Assembly: GCF_014174495.1 (NCBI RefSeq)
Contig: NZ_JACJHR010000008.1
Span: forward strand, 62,001-126,000
Reading direction: 5' to 3'
Source of the DNA: Amycolatopsis echigonensis
Lineage (GTDB): Bacteria; Actinomycetota; Actinomycetes; Mycobacteriales; Pseudonocardiaceae
Length of the DNA stretch: 64,000 nt
The notes under the pieces: model-generated
Told to the model about the DNA's origin: nothing
The model's database searches: none
The model's input: only the letters and a program-made list of their open reading frames with translations
Translations under genes and position numbers: made by a program
In this document: positions 1 through 11,741 of the stretch, one piece after another
Numbering within the stretch: position 1 is the first letter of the stretch
Layout of the letters: each line of letters opens with the position of its first letter

Positions 1-768
1 CGTCTCCTCGTCGCCGATCAGCACCAGGTCCGCCGCGTTTTCGACGCCACCTGCCGCAAGCACCCGTTGGTACGACGGGATCGAACCGTAGAAACCGAGT
101 TCCCGTGCCGCGAGTTCGCGCACCGCATCAACGTCACTGGTCACCACGGCTGGAACGGCGGCGACCACTCGCTTGCCAGGACCGATCCCGGGCACGATCA
201 GGTTCGAGAGAGCCTGCGGGCTGGCCAGATACGGCAACGTGCCGTCGGCCAGTTCACCGGTGACGCGCAACGCCTGCGGCCCCATCGCGGCGACGAGCAC
301 CGAAATCGGCACCGCCGGCGCGGGCTCCGTCAGATGCGCCTCCACCGTCGAGCCAGCGAAGTCGACTTGTTCCCCAGCGAACACTGCGCGCAACACGGTC
401 AGGTACTCCCGCAGGTGCCGCACCGGCGGCGGGTACGGCGTGCCATAGACCGGTTCGAGGAAGTTCTTGGCGCCAAGACCGATGCCGAGTGTGAACCGCC
501 CGCCGGACGCCTCGCTCGCCGTGCGCGCGGCGGACGCCAGCGCCAGCGGGTGCCGCGGGTAAATCGGCACGACGGAAGTGCCGATTTCGACCCGAGAGGT
601 CACCTGTCCGGCCAACGCGGCCGCCACCAGCGCGTCGTGGCTCAAGGGCAATTGGGCGAACCAGATCGACGCCGCACCAGCCTCCTCGGCCTCGCGTGCC
701 TGGTCCAGCAATTCGGTCACCGCGATGTGCGCCCGCGGCAGGGTGGGCAAAGTCAGTCCGACGCTCAT
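1..768 (-). CDS. LLM-class F420-dependent oxidoreductase, C-terminus cut by window edge
   Basis: Reading the minus strand from the ATG at 768 gives a luciferase-like (LLM) flavin/F420 monooxygenase fold. The start is MSVGLTLPTLPRAHIAV, and IYPRHPLALASAARTASEAS and GGRFTLGIGLGAKNF follow, which is the usual LLM order of a beta-barrel strand, the RHP segment and the G-R-F-x-L-G-I-G motif. The frame stays open to base 1, so about 256 residues are present and the C-terminus is missing. Such enzymes move hydride between F420H2 or FMNH2 and small organic substrates in the cytoplasm; the substrate cannot be read from sequence. An AATACT hexamer lies 7 nt before the ATG. It diverges from the OsmC gene. 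Confidence 0.8.
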   Translation of the reverse strand, partial: MSVGLTLPTLPRAHIAVTELLDQAREAEEAGAASIWFAQLPLSHDALVAAALAGQVTSRVEIGTSVVPIYPRHPLALASAARTASEASGGRFTLGIGLGAKNFLEPVYGTPYPPPVRHLREYLTVLRAVFAGEQVDFAGSTVEAHLTEPAPAVPISVLVAAMGPQALRVTGELADGTLPYLASPQALSNLIVPGIGPGKRVVAAVPAVVTSDVDAVRELAARELGFYGSIPSYQRVLAAGGVENAADLVLIGDEET

Positions 769-917
769 GTCTTCAAGTATTCAGGCGTACCACCGGTTTC
801 TCACCAGCCGAAACAAGCGCGCATCTTTGTGTCAGCCGCGTTCACAGCCGACGAGAGACCCTGCCCGACGCCCCGGCAGACCCGCACCCTGGACGCCCGA
901 CGACTCCAGGAGGACGG

Positions 918-1415
918 ATGTCCCTGACCGACGTCATCGACGGCACCCGCCAAGCCGTGCAGACAGACCGGCACAACGCGGCGGTGTCGTTCAGCGTCGA
1001 CCACGAGCTGGCCGCCAACACCGCGACCGTGGTGGACGTTCGCGTGCGCGACCACGCGTTCACCGTCGACGAGCCGCCCGCGCTCGGCGGCACCGACCAG
1101 GCAGCGAACCCGGTCGAATACGCGCTGGCCGCGCTCGGGTCCTGCCAGGTGATCACGTACCAGTTCTGGGCCGCCCGCCTCGGCATCCCGCTCGACGCCG
1201 TGCGCGTGAAGGTGGACGGCGACCTAGACCGGCACGGCTTCTTCGGCTTCGACGAATCGACCCGGCCAGGTTTCAGCGACGTGCGGGTGTCCGTCGAACT
1301 CGAAGGCCCGTCCGCACCCGAAGCCTACGAACAACTCCACCGCGCGGTGGACGAGCACTGCCCGGTGCTCGACCTTTTCCGCAACCAAACCCCAGTCACC
1401 ACAACGGTTCGCTGA
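918..1415 (+). CDS. OsmC-family peroxide/thiol-linked protein
   Basis: This 165-residue protein has the OsmC/Ohr layout: an N-terminal beta-sheet (VSFSVDHELAANTATVVDVR), then the conserved segment GSCQVITYQFWAARLGI with the helix-borne redox cysteine, and a C-terminal HCPVLDLFRN with the second cysteine. The two cysteines reduce organic hydroperoxides in the Ohr/OsmC family. The start is ATG 918, chosen because AGGAGGA ends four bases upstream; a longer frame from 696 has no support. It is a single gene, closed by a hairpin shared with purA on the other strand. It could belong to the broader YhfA-like OsmC group rather than Ohr itself. Confidence 0.85.
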   Translation: MSLTDVIDGTRQAVQTDRHNAAVSFSVDHELAANTATVVDVRVRDHAFTVDEPPALGGTDQAANPVEYALAALGSCQVITYQFWAARLGIPLDAVRVKVDGDLDRHGFFGFDESTRPGFSDVRVSVELEGPSAPEAYEQLHRAVDEHCPVLDLFRNQTPVTTTVR

Positions 1416-1421
1416 CGAAAA

Positions 1422-1452
1422 CGGCCAGGCCGGTACGAAACCAGCCTGGCCG
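1422..1452. terminator. Bidirectional hairpin between OsmC gene and purA
   Basis: The nine-base arms CGGCCAGGC and GCCTGGCCG enclose a 13-nt loop, between the stop codons of two convergent genes. There is no long T tract, which is common for GC-rich actinomycete terminators. Confidence 0.6.
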
Positions 1453-1466
1453 CTCAAGCCGAGAAC

Positions 1467-4292
<2,826 letters not shown>

Positions 4293-4327
4293 GCCGATCG
4301 GCCCTACCGCGGGCGCCGCCGCCGTCC

Positions 4328-4333
4328 TATGGT
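4328..4333 (+). promoter_or_regulatory. Leaderless -10 element of the chitinase gene
   Basis: TATGGT lies exactly seven bases before ATG 4341. This places the transcript start at the start codon itself. The hexamer overlaps the left arm of the DasR-like palindrome. Confidence 0.5.
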
Positions 4334-4342
4334 CCGGACCAT
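4329..4342. promoter_or_regulatory. DasR-like operator (dre) overlapping the chitinase start codon
   Basis: The perfect 14-base palindrome ATGGTCCGGACCAT contains TGGTC-N2-GACCA, which is the core of the Streptomyces dre site (TGGTCTAGACCA) with a different central pair. It covers the interval between the -10 hexamer and the first codon, where a bound GntR repressor would block transcription. A near-identical site lies before nagA at 30388. Confidence 0.6.
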
Positions 4343-5240
4343 GAGGAAGATCACGGCGGCGGTGCTGGCGGTGTTCCTGGTGGCCTGCGGAGCAGCCCCG
4401 GCCACGGCGGCGACCGGGCGCAGAGTTGTTGTCTACTACCAAACGACGCACCAAAACGGGTCGTACCTCTCCCCGTTGGGCCTCACCGACCACGACACCG
4501 GCGTGACTGACGTGATCGTCGGAGCCGTGCACCTCAACGACGGCGGAACCATGACGCTCAACGACGATCCGCCGTCGGACGCCAAGTTCACGCAGATGTG
4601 GGCTGATCTCGCCACGATGCGAAGCAAAGGCGTGCACACGCTCGCCTTCGTCGGCGGTGCCGCGAAAGGCAGCTTCCAGCGTCTCGAGCAGGACTTCGAC
4701 ACTTACTATCCGTTGCTGCGCAACCTGATCCGCGACCATTCGCTGTCTGGCATCGACCTCGACGTCGAGGAGCAGATGTCGAACGACGCGCTGAACCGGG
4801 TGATCGACGCGCTGCGGAGCGACTTCGGCCCGGACTTCCTGATCACCCTCGCGCCGGTCGCGACCGAACTCAGCGGCGGGGGCGGCCTTTCCGGCCTCGA
4901 CTACGACCGGCTCTACCGCGAGCGCGGCGACCAGATTTCCTGGTTCAACGCCCAGTTCTACTGCGGCTGGGGATCACTGGCGGACACGTCGGGTTACGAC
5001 CAGATCATCGGCCACGGCGTCGTCCCGGCGAGCAAGGTCGTCGCCGGAACGGTCACGAATCCCGCTAACTGCAACGGTTACGTCGACATGCCGACGCTGA
5101 AGAACACCGTCAGCAGTCTCGTCCAGAAGTACTCGGACTTCGGTGGCATCGACGGCTGGGAGTACTTCAACTCGTTGCCCGGCGACACCGCCGCACCGTG
5201 GGAATGGGCGCAGCAGATCGCGCCGACGGTCAAGGGTTAG
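4341..5240 (+). CDS. Secreted GH18 chitinase/endo-N-acetylglucosaminidase-like glycosidase
   Basis: A 299-residue exported hydrolase. The signal peptide MRKITAAVLAVFLVACGAAP ends near ATAA. The GH18 barrel follows with VVVYYQTTHQNG (strand 1), LAFVGGAAKGSF (strand 3) and the catalytic strand SGIDLDVEEQM, giving D139-x-D141-x-E143 with E143 as acid/base. The end is GIDGWEYFNSLPGD, the conserved strand 8. It probably cleaves chitin or related beta-1,4-GlcNAc polymers outside the cell. The start at 4341 rather than 4329 follows from the signal peptide and the leaderless -10. No carbohydrate-binding module is present. Its stop overlaps the convergent FAD gene by 11 bases. Confidence 0.85.
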   Translation: MRKITAAVLAVFLVACGAAPATAATGRRVVVYYQTTHQNGSYLSPLGLTDHDTGVTDVIVGAVHLNDGGTMTLNDDPPSDAKFTQMWADLATMRSKGVHTLAFVGGAAKGSFQRLEQDFDTYYPLLRNLIRDHSLSGIDLDVEEQMSNDALNRVIDALRSDFGPDFLITLAPVATELSGGGGLSGLDYDRLYRERGDQISWFNAQFYCGWGSLADTSGYDQIIGHGVVPASKVVAGTVTNPANCNGYVDMPTLKNTVSSLVQKYSDFGGIDGWEYFNSLPGDTAAPWEWAQQIAPTVKG

Positions 5241-7107
5241 CCAGCCGCAGGATTTCTCTTGCCAGTGCGTCGTTCTGCCGGAACGAGATCGCGTTCGTGC
5301 GCGGACGCGTGAAGGCCCCCGCCGAACGGACGCTCGTGTGCGGGCCCACCGCGAACCGCCGCTGATGCGGCGATCCGTCCACAGTGAGCAGTCGGAAGTC
5401 GCTGAGCGTCGTGGCGATCCGTCCGGACGGCAGGGTCGCACCGTCGACATCCGGCACGGTTTCCTCAGCCAGCGCACCGGTGTCCCGAAGGCTGCGCAAC
5501 AGCGGATCGGACACTCGGGGGACGCTCGCGTCCGGCAGCCGCGCCTCGATCAACGTACGCGCGGCGACAGTGTCCGGATGGCTGGCGCTGGACGCGACGA
5601 ACGTTCCGGCGGTTTCGTCAGCTGCGATCGAGATGTCCGCGCCGAGGAACGACACGATGCCAGCGTCCTCGAGCGCGAGCAGTTCATCGAGACGACGCGG
5701 CGGCGGACCACTTGCGTAGTAGGAAAAGAAGCCGTGGAACCAGCCGTCCATATCGGACACTTGCGACGCCGCGGTCAGCCGTCCGGTCGCGAGCAGCGTG
5801 GGCAGCTGGCCGATCACCGACAACAGAGCCATGAACGCGCCGAGGTCCGCGCTGTGGTGCGCGTCCGCTCGGCGTGCGAGGTCGGACTCGATGTATTTCC
5901 GCACCGCTTTCCCGAATTCCTCGCCGGAATCGAAGCGGCGGCCGGCGAACGGGCGGTCCAATCGCTCCAGGTCGAGCCGGTCCTCCAGAGCGGGCACCGC
6001 AGCCGTGACCAGAGCGTCCATTTCGGACGTTCCCCACGGCAGGTCGGCGAATTTGTCCGCGAAAACCGCGAAATCCATGCGCACGCGGTCCGGATGTCCG
6101 GTGAACAGCTCGGTGTAGTACGCCCAGGCGAGTTCCTTCGCGATCAGCGGCCACACGTCCGCGCGGAAATCGAGCGGACCGGTCAGCCCGTCGATGGCTC
6201 GCTGGTCGAAGAATCTGGGCAGCTGCAACGGTTTCCCGCGCAACCGGTAGCCGGTCTTCGCGTGGTACGGCACCCCGCGCCGGGAACCGACGTGCAGCAC
6301 CGGCTCGGCGCCGCTCGGGCGGTAACGCAGACCGCCGCACGGCAGTTCCTCGAACCGGCCGCCGCGACCCTCCGTCAGCAACAGCATCAGGTCCACGAAC
6401 GCTAGCCCGAAACCGCGCACTAGCACCGGTTCTCCGGCGGGCACCGCGGAATAGTCGACGTCCGCGGTGTAGCCGGCGGGGTAGTAGGACAGCTCGTGCT
6501 GCTCGGCGAACGCCTCCAGTTCGCGTTCCCGGGAGTCGGGGACCGCGTCGAGGTGACCGACCGTCAGCACTACGGCATCGGCGCTCACGGTCGTGCCGTC
6601 GGAAAGCCGCACGGTCTCGTCGTCGCCAATGCTTTCGGCCGTGGCGAGATGCTCGACCACCGTGATGCCGGGCGGCAGTTCGGCCACCACCTTGCGGTAG
6701 AACCACTCCAGGTACCGGCTCTGCAGCCGCCGGGTCGGGAAATCCGTGGACGCGAGCGTCTCGAACTCGGCGCGGACGTCGTCCGGCACCGGGTACTCCA
6801 GGGTGCCCGCGCGCACCTTTCGCACCCACTCGATCAACGACGGACCCGGCCGCACCGGACCATCGATCCGGACCGTGTCGTCGGTGAACACGGTGACGTC
6901 CTCGGGCATCGAGTTCATCCGCAGCAGCGGCGACTGCTCGTACCGCCACACGCGGCCGGGGCCGGGCGGGAACGGGTCGATGAGGTGGACTTCGACGCGC
7001 CGGTCGCCGAGCAGGTCGTCGGCGTTCGCGGACAGCCGTTCGAGGACGCCGACCCCGCGAGGTCCGGCGCCCACGATGGCGAGCGTGAACGTCGGGAGAG
7101 CGGTCAC
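5230..7107 (-). CDS. FAD/NAD(P)-binding protein (NAD_binding_9 type)
   Basis: A 625-residue cytosolic flavoprotein-like enzyme. The Rossmann motif LAIVGAGPRGVGVLERL near residues 7-23 fits PF13454. A second nucleotide-binding region shows DAVVLTVGHLDAVP and EPVLVRGFGLAFVDLMLLL. Members are often tied to specialised metabolism or N-hydroxylation-like chemistry, but the reaction here is unknown. The start is GTG 7107, because TAGCTT lies exactly seven bases upstream (leaderless). The longer frame to 7194 adds an unrelated N-terminus. It shares a 316-bp divergent region with the MFS gene. Confidence 0.75.
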   Translation of the reverse strand: MTALPTFTLAIVGAGPRGVGVLERLSANADDLLGDRRVEVHLIDPFPPGPGRVWRYEQSPLLRMNSMPEDVTVFTDDTVRIDGPVRPGPSLIEWVRKVRAGTLEYPVPDDVRAEFETLASTDFPTRRLQSRYLEWFYRKVVAELPPGITVVEHLATAESIGDDETVRLSDGTTVSADAVVLTVGHLDAVPDSRERELEAFAEQHELSYYPAGYTADVDYSAVPAGEPVLVRGFGLAFVDLMLLLTEGRGGRFEELPCGGLRYRPSGAEPVLHVGSRRGVPYHAKTGYRLRGKPLQLPRFFDQRAIDGLTGPLDFRADVWPLIAKELAWAYYTELFTGHPDRVRMDFAVFADKFADLPWGTSEMDALVTAAVPALEDRLDLERLDRPFAGRRFDSGEEFGKAVRKYIESDLARRADAHHSADLGAFMALLSVIGQLPTLLATGRLTAASQVSDMDGWFHGFFSYYASGPPPRRLDELLALEDAGIVSFLGADISIAADETAGTFVASSASHPDTVAARTLIEARLPDASVPRVSDPLLRSLRDTGALAEETVPDVDGATLPSGRIATTLSDFRLLTVDGSPHQRRFAVGPHTSVRSAGAFTRPRTNAISFRQNDALAREILRLANP

Positions 7108-7114
7108 CCGGGCG

Positions 7115-7120
7115 AAGCTA
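7115..7120 (-). promoter_or_regulatory. Leaderless -10 element of the FAD-binding gene
   Basis: TAGCTT read on the minus strand is seven bases before GTG 7107. It decides the start in favour of the shorter protein. Confidence 0.5.
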
Positions 7121-7336
7121 CGCGGCTGGACGACGCCGCGGCGGACGTTCCACTCTGCGGACGGCCACCTGAACGGATGTGTCACAAACCACAAAGATCG
7201 ATCCGGCCCCGGCGGGGAGTGCGGAGCGCTATCGTCTGGACACGTGGCGAACTGATCGTGACCTGTCGGATACCGGCGAAAGAACCTAGAGAATCACCAA
7301 CAGTCACGAGACACTGAGCTTGACAACTCACTTCGT

Positions 7337-7382
7337 GTGACCGACCCGTGACCAGGAGGTTCTAGGGTCACCCGTTGGTCAC
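7337..7382. promoter_or_regulatory. Nested dyad of four GTGACC half-sites before the MFS gene
   Basis: GTGACC occurs at 7337 and 7348, and its complement GGTCAC at 7366 and 7377. Each pair is spaced by 11 bases, and both pairs are centred on the same point (7359.5). The 17-base arms match at 14 positions. This is the only strong structure in the 316-bp gap 7108-7423, apart from a TTGACA at 7320 and a lone GTGACC at 7258. It lies 41 bases before the MFS start, as an operator would. Confidence 0.55.
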
Positions 7383-7423
7383 TAGTGCGGCACAGTCCGC
7401 GCACAGCAGCGGGGAGAACACGC

Positions 7424-8683
7424 ATGACGACAGCACCGCACCGGGTCACGTTCCGCGAGGTGTTCGGAGTCGCCGAGTTCCGCGCGATGTGGTTCGGCGA
7501 ACTGCTGTCGATCGCCGGTGACCAGCTGGCCCGGGTCGCGCTGTCCGTCCTGGTCTACGCCAATACGGGTTCGGCGACGCTGACCGGCCTCACCTACGCG
7601 CTCACGTTCTTCCCGTCGTTGCTGGGCGGCATCTTCCTCACCGGATTCGCCGACCGTTTCCCGCGCCGGGCGGTCATGGTCACCGTCGACCTCACGCGCG
7701 CGGTGCTGATTCTGTGCGTTGCCATTCCCGGACTGCCGTTCTGGGCACTATGCGTGCTCGTCGGCTGTGTTTCGCTGCTGAATCCGCCGTTCAAGGCGTC
7801 TCAGCTGGCGTTGCTGCCGCAGGTGCTCGAAGGCGACCGATTCGTGGTCGGCATGGGCATCCGGAGCATGACCGTCCAGTCCGCGCAGTTGCTCGGCTTC
7901 GCCGGCGGTGGCGCGCTGCTGCTCGCGGTGGACGCCCACCTTGCCCTAGTGCTCGACGCGGGCACTTTCGTGCTCTCGGCGCTCTTCCTCCGCTTCGGAC
8001 TGAAGACCCGCCCCGCTGCTGCCAGCGGCGAAAAACGCAAGCCGTTCTTCTCCTCGCTGAGCGCGGGCGGCAGGGTCGCCTTCGCGACCAGCGCGTTGCG
8101 GTCCTTGATGGTCTTCACGTGGCTCGCCGGGCTGATGCCGGTGTACGAAGGCATCGCCGCGCCCTACGTCGCCTCCTCGGGCGGCGGGTCCGAAATGATC
8201 GGCTTCCTGCTCGCCGCCGACCCGGTGGGCAGCGTGATCTTCACGTTCGTCTACACGCGCTGGGTCCCCGCCGAGATCCGGCCGAAGCTGATCGGCCCGC
8301 TGACCGCGCTCGCCGCGATCCCGCTGCTGCTCTGTTTCCTGCAGCCGGGCCCGATCGTCTCGGTGATCCTGTTCGTGATCTCCGGCGGCTTCGGCACGAT
8401 CGCGCTGCTGCAGGCGACGGCCTCGCTGACGGTCGCGGTTCCGGACGAGAGCCGGGCGCAGACGATGGGCCTGTCGAACACCGGATTGACCACGACGATG
8501 GGCGTGACGCCGTTGATCGGCGGGGTCATCGCGGACCACGTGAGCGCCCAGACGACCGTCGGGATCTTCGGATTGGCCGGCCTGCTGATCACGATTCCGC
8601 TCGCGATCGCGTGGCAGCGGACCTTTTCCGGACATGCCGAAGACGGGTCAGCGAAGGAAGCCACACGCGCTGAACATGCCTAG
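7424..8683 (+). CDS. MFS exporter (12-TM, MFS_3/enterobactin-exporter-like)
   Basis: A 419-residue integral membrane protein with about 12 helices. The opening FREVFGVAEFRAMWFGELLS and the segment GFADRFPRRAVMVTVDLTRA (loop 2-3 motif G-x-x-D-R-x-x-R-R) are typical of the MFS_3 group, which includes EntS-like exporters of small molecules and siderophores. Substrate unknown. The start at ATG 7424 has GGGGAG 7 bases upstream; the frame from 7385 is shorter on evidence. The dyad at 7337-7382 suggests control by a dimeric regulator not encoded next to it. Confidence 0.85.
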   Translation: MTTAPHRVTFREVFGVAEFRAMWFGELLSIAGDQLARVALSVLVYANTGSATLTGLTYALTFFPSLLGGIFLTGFADRFPRRAVMVTVDLTRAVLILCVAIPGLPFWALCVLVGCVSLLNPPFKASQLALLPQVLEGDRFVVGMGIRSMTVQSAQLLGFAGGGALLLAVDAHLALVLDAGTFVLSALFLRFGLKTRPAAASGEKRKPFFSSLSAGGRVAFATSALRSLMVFTWLAGLMPVYEGIAAPYVASSGGGSEMIGFLLAADPVGSVIFTFVYTRWVPAEIRPKLIGPLTALAAIPLLLCFLQPGPIVSVILFVISGGFGTIALLQATASLTVAVPDESRAQTMGLSNTGLTTTMGVTPLIGGVIADHVSAQTTVGIFGLAGLLITIPLAIAWQRTFSGHAEDGSAKEATRAEHA

Positions 8684-8901
8684 CTACCCCGGCATGCCCC
8701 GCGCGTGAGGCTCTGACCTGCGCGACCTTGCGGTGCTGCTACGCGGTCACTGTTCCTTGCTGCGCATCGCTGGTCACCCTTCATCCGGCGTGTTCGGGAA
8801 AAATGTACACACCTAAGGCCCTTGTGGACAGGCGGCAAACGGTCTGAAACTGTGCGTAAGGCGAGTGTCACTGGAGATCCGCGCAAGACCCGGGGGGAAG
8901 A

Positions 8902-10191
8902 ATGGTCACATTGGGGGAATTTTCAGCTCTGGGGCTGCGCGACGCGGTTTCCCGGTGGTCGATCTGGTCAAGGCCGCGGCAGTGGGTCGCGGTCACGCTG
9001 ACGAGCATGGCCGTCACGGCGGTGCTCACCGTGGTGAGCACGCTGGTGTTCCCGGTCAGCCTCGGCCAGTTCGGCATCCTCGCGATGCTCGCCGGCTTGG
9101 CGATCGCGCAGACCGAGGTCACGCGGCAGATCGAGCGGCAGCGCCGGATGCTGAGCCAGGGCCCGCACATCACCGTCACCTCGGTGTGGCTGCTCCCGGC
9201 GGCGCTGCTGGTGCCGCCGCAGCTGGTGGCCGCCCTCGGCGTGATCATCTACGTCTACCTGGCATTCCGCAGCTGGAACGGCACGCGCCCCGGTGAAGCG
9301 CACCGCGTCGCGGCCAACGCGACCACGATGATCCTGTCCGGCTTCGGTGCCGCGCTGGCCGGACACCTCGTGGACGGCCACAGCGTGACCACCGTGGTGG
9401 CGGGCGCGCTCGGTTATTTCCTGGTCAACACCGCATTGACCGGCCTTGGCCTGTACCTGACCGACCCGGCGAAGGCGACGCCCGAATCGTGCCTCGGCAC
9501 GATGGACGACAACCTGCTGGAACTGGCGACCCTGTGCGTCGGCGGGCTGCTCGTGATGGTGCTGAACCAGGAACCGCTGCTGTCGGTGCTGGTCATCCTG
9601 CCTCTGTACGTGCTGCAGCGGTCGATGCTGATCAAGCGGCTCGAGGAACTCGCGACCACGGACCAGAAGACGCAGCTGCTCAACGCCACCACCTGGCAGG
9701 AGGGCGCGCAGCGCGAGATTTCCCGCGCCGAGCGCGAGAACGGCAGCTTCGGCGCGCTGATGATCGACCTCGACCACTTCAAGCGGATCAACGACACCTA
9801 CGGCCACCTCGCGGGCGACGACGTCCTCAAAGCCGTGGCCGCCGTGGTGAAACAGGAAACCCGGGCGCACGACCTCGTCGGCCGATTCGGCGGCGAGGAG
9901 TTCGTCGCACTGCTCCCGTCGACGTCGAAGGAAGACGCGATCGTGACAGCGGAACGGATCCGGCAGCGGATCAGCGAGCTGGTGATCCCGACGCAGACGA
10001 ACGAAGGCGAAGCGGTCGCGATCGAAAACCGCACGGCGTCGATCGGGGTGGCCGCGTTCCCGCTGGACGGGACGAGCATCGACGAAGTGATGGCCGCGGC
10101 CGACGCAGCCGTGTACGCGGCGAAGAACAGCGGCCGCAACCGCGTCGTCGGCTCGGTCACGCCAACCCGAGAACTCGCAGCGGTCGCCTGA
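8902..10191 (+). CDS. Membrane-anchored GGDEF diguanylate cyclase
   Basis: A 429-residue protein. Residues 1-250 hold several hydrophobic helices in a MASE-like sensor region. The GGDEF domain starts at TTDQKTQLLNATTWQEGA. It has MIDLDHFKRINDTYGHLAGD and the active-site loop GGEEF at residues 330-334, so it should make c-di-GMP from two GTP. An RxxD inhibitory site (R-A-H-D-L) lies before the loop, though spaced like the usual R-x-x-D-x-V/L motif of the fold rather than a proven I-site. GGGGGGAAG precedes the ATG. The gap 8684-8901 shows no riboswitch I can recognise. Confidence 0.9.
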   Translation: MVTLGEFSALGLRDAVSRWSIWSRPRQWVAVTLTSMAVTAVLTVVSTLVFPVSLGQFGILAMLAGLAIAQTEVTRQIERQRRMLSQGPHITVTSVWLLPAALLVPPQLVAALGVIIYVYLAFRSWNGTRPGEAHRVAANATTMILSGFGAALAGHLVDGHSVTTVVAGALGYFLVNTALTGLGLYLTDPAKATPESCLGTMDDNLLELATLCVGGLLVMVLNQEPLLSVLVILPLYVLQRSMLIKRLEELATTDQKTQLLNATTWQEGAQREISRAERENGSFGALMIDLDHFKRINDTYGHLAGDDVLKAVAAVVKQETRAHDLVGRFGGEEFVALLPSTSKEDAIVTAERIRQRISELVIPTQTNEGEAVAIENRTASIGVAAFPLDGTSIDEVMAAADAAVYAAKNSGRNRVVGSVTPTRELAAVA

Positions 10192-10198
10192 CGACCTG

Positions 10199-10235
10199 GG
10201 ACCCGGCCGGCACCCTCCCCCGGCCGGCCGGGTCC
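10199..10235 (+). terminator. Terminator after the GGDEF gene
   Basis: Twelve-base arms GGACCCGGCCGG and CCGGCCGGGTCC with a 13-nt loop are followed by TTCCTT. Confidence 0.7.
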
Positions 10236-10273
10236 TTCCTTCGCGACCATCCGGGAAATCGGGAGTGAAACCT

Positions 10274-10759
10274 GTGCCGGTCACCGGGATCCGCTTAGCC
10301 CGCGACGACGAACTCGCCGCCGTCGCCGCGTTGCGGTGGCGGTGGGTCGAGGACAGCGATGGGCTGCCGCAAGGTGATCGGGCCGAGTTTGTGCGTGAGT
10401 TCGCCGCCTGGGCTCGAGCACACGCCGAAACGCATCGTTGTCTGGTGGCGGTGCGGGACGAGCAGGTGCTCGGGATGGCGTTCCTCGCGCTCACCCCCAG
10501 AGTGCCGACGCCGCACGACTTTTCGCGGATCTGCGGCGACGTGCAATGCGTGTACGTGGTGCCGGAAGCACGCGACAGCGGCGTCGGCGGGCTCCTGATC
10601 GAGGCGATCTTGCGGCTGGCCGCGGGATTCGGACTGGAGCGGGTGACCGTGCATTCCTCAGACCGCGCGATCCCGGCCTACCTGCGGCACGGCTTCTCGG
10701 TGTCGAAGAACCTGCTGCAGAGCGTGATCGACGTACCGGCTAGCCGGACGAATTCCTAG
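10274..10759 (+). CDS. GNAT-family N-acetyltransferase
   Basis: A 161-residue GNAT protein. The acetyl-CoA site is CVYVVPEARDSGVGGLLIEAI, with the R/Q-x-x-G-x-G/A pattern degenerate as R-D-S-G-V-G-G, and the C-terminal strand reads RVTVHSSDRAIPAYLRHGF. It transfers acetyl from acetyl-CoA to an unknown amine. The start at GTG 10274 is chosen because GGGAG sits eight bases upstream; GTG 10265 would lie on that ribosome site. The end overlaps the convergent regulator by 20 bases. Confidence 0.8.
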   Translation: MPVTGIRLARDDELAAVAALRWRWVEDSDGLPQGDRAEFVREFAAWARAHAETHRCLVAVRDEQVLGMAFLALTPRVPTPHDFSRICGDVQCVYVVPEARDSGVGGLLIEAILRLAAGFGLERVTVHSSDRAIPAYLRHGFSVSKNLLQSVIDVPASRTNS

Positions 10760-11618
10760 ACTCCTCCGGCTTTTTCCCCTGCGCGATCTCCCGGAATTCC
10801 TGCGCGACCTGCTGCACGAACGCAGCCGACCTGCGGGAGTCCAGGGAGATCTCGCGGATCCGGTCCGCGACCTCGCAGTAGGTGTCGTTCCCCTCGTCGA
10901 GGAGGAAGGCCCCCGAGTGCTGGTGCTCGAAGTAGACGATCGGGTCGCCGACCTCCACGTGGTACACGCAAAACCGCCCAGCCAGTCCTGGATGCCCCCC
11001 GTTGCTCGCGGGCACGACGCGGACCGACAGCTTCGCCGACGTCGCCATCAGATCGGCGAGGAACCGCAACTGCCGGGCCATCGTCGCGGGCCCGCCGATC
11101 GGATTGCGCAACGCCGCCTCGCCCAGCAGCACCTCGCACGGAATCGCACCGGGACCGACCACCAGCGGCCGGCGCATCATCCGGATCTCCGCCTGGCGTT
11201 CCGCGTCCTTCACCGGCAAACCGTCGGCGAGGAACAGCGCTCGCGCGTAGTCCGGGATCTGCAGCAGCCCCGGCACGAGGAGCGGCTGCCATTCGACGAC
11301 CGACGTCGCGGCGCGTTCGCAGGCGAGCAGCCCGCCGAGGTGGTCCGGGTCGGACTGCTTGCCGCGGGCGACCCAGCCCGGTTCGGCGGTGCCGCGCGCC
11401 AGTTGCAGGATCCGTTGTTTCTCCGCACCCACGACACCGAGCGCGCCGAGGATGCCCGCGACGTCCTCCAGCGCGGGAACCCGTTGTCCCAGCTCCCAGT
11501 TCGACACCAGAGCGGGGTTGGTGCCGACTCGCCGGGCGAGTTCGCGCAGTCCGAAACGGGCGTCGATCCGGGCCTCGCGCAGCGCGGTGCCGAGGGTGCG
11601 GATCCGGGGGGTGAGCAT
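10740..11618 (-). CDS. XRE-family regulator with DUF5753 domain
   Basis: A 292-residue regulator of the type abundant in Streptomyces and Amycolatopsis. The N-terminal helix-turn-helix is FGLRELARRVGTNPALVSNW (about residues 21-40). The DUF5753 part has VEWQPLLVPGLLQIPDYARA and later VRVVPASNGGHPGLAGRFCV. Such proteins are often paired with a small DUF397 protein; none is next to it here. The start is taken at ATG 11618, where GAGG lies seven bases upstream. ATG 11633 and 11672 are also possible. Targets unknown. Confidence 0.8.
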   Translation of the reverse strand: MLTPRIRTLGTALREARIDARFGLRELARRVGTNPALVSNWELGQRVPALEDVAGILGALGVVGAEKQRILQLARGTAEPGWVARGKQSDPDHLGGLLACERAATSVVEWQPLLVPGLLQIPDYARALFLADGLPVKDAERQAEIRMMRRPLVVGPGAIPCEVLLGEAALRNPIGGPATMARQLRFLADLMATSAKLSVRVVPASNGGHPGLAGRFCVYHVEVGDPIVYFEHQHSGAFLLDEGNDTYCEVADRIREISLDSRRSAAFVQQVAQEFREIAQGKKPEESRNSSG

Positions 11619-11741
11619 GGCCGTGCCTCGCATGGCCGCCTTTGTAGGTGTCACCAAATGCGAACACCTCAAGCTGTCACCCGAAGGTGGGCAGACGGCC
11701 CGGTCGCGCCCGGTTTTCCTGGGCGCGCCGGGCGGCCCGCG

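Noticed and set aside
8684..8901. Possible riboswitch upstream of the GGDEF gene
   Set aside because: I could not find the conserved cores of c-di-GMP or c-di-AMP riboswitches, and no clear helix set is visible by eye.
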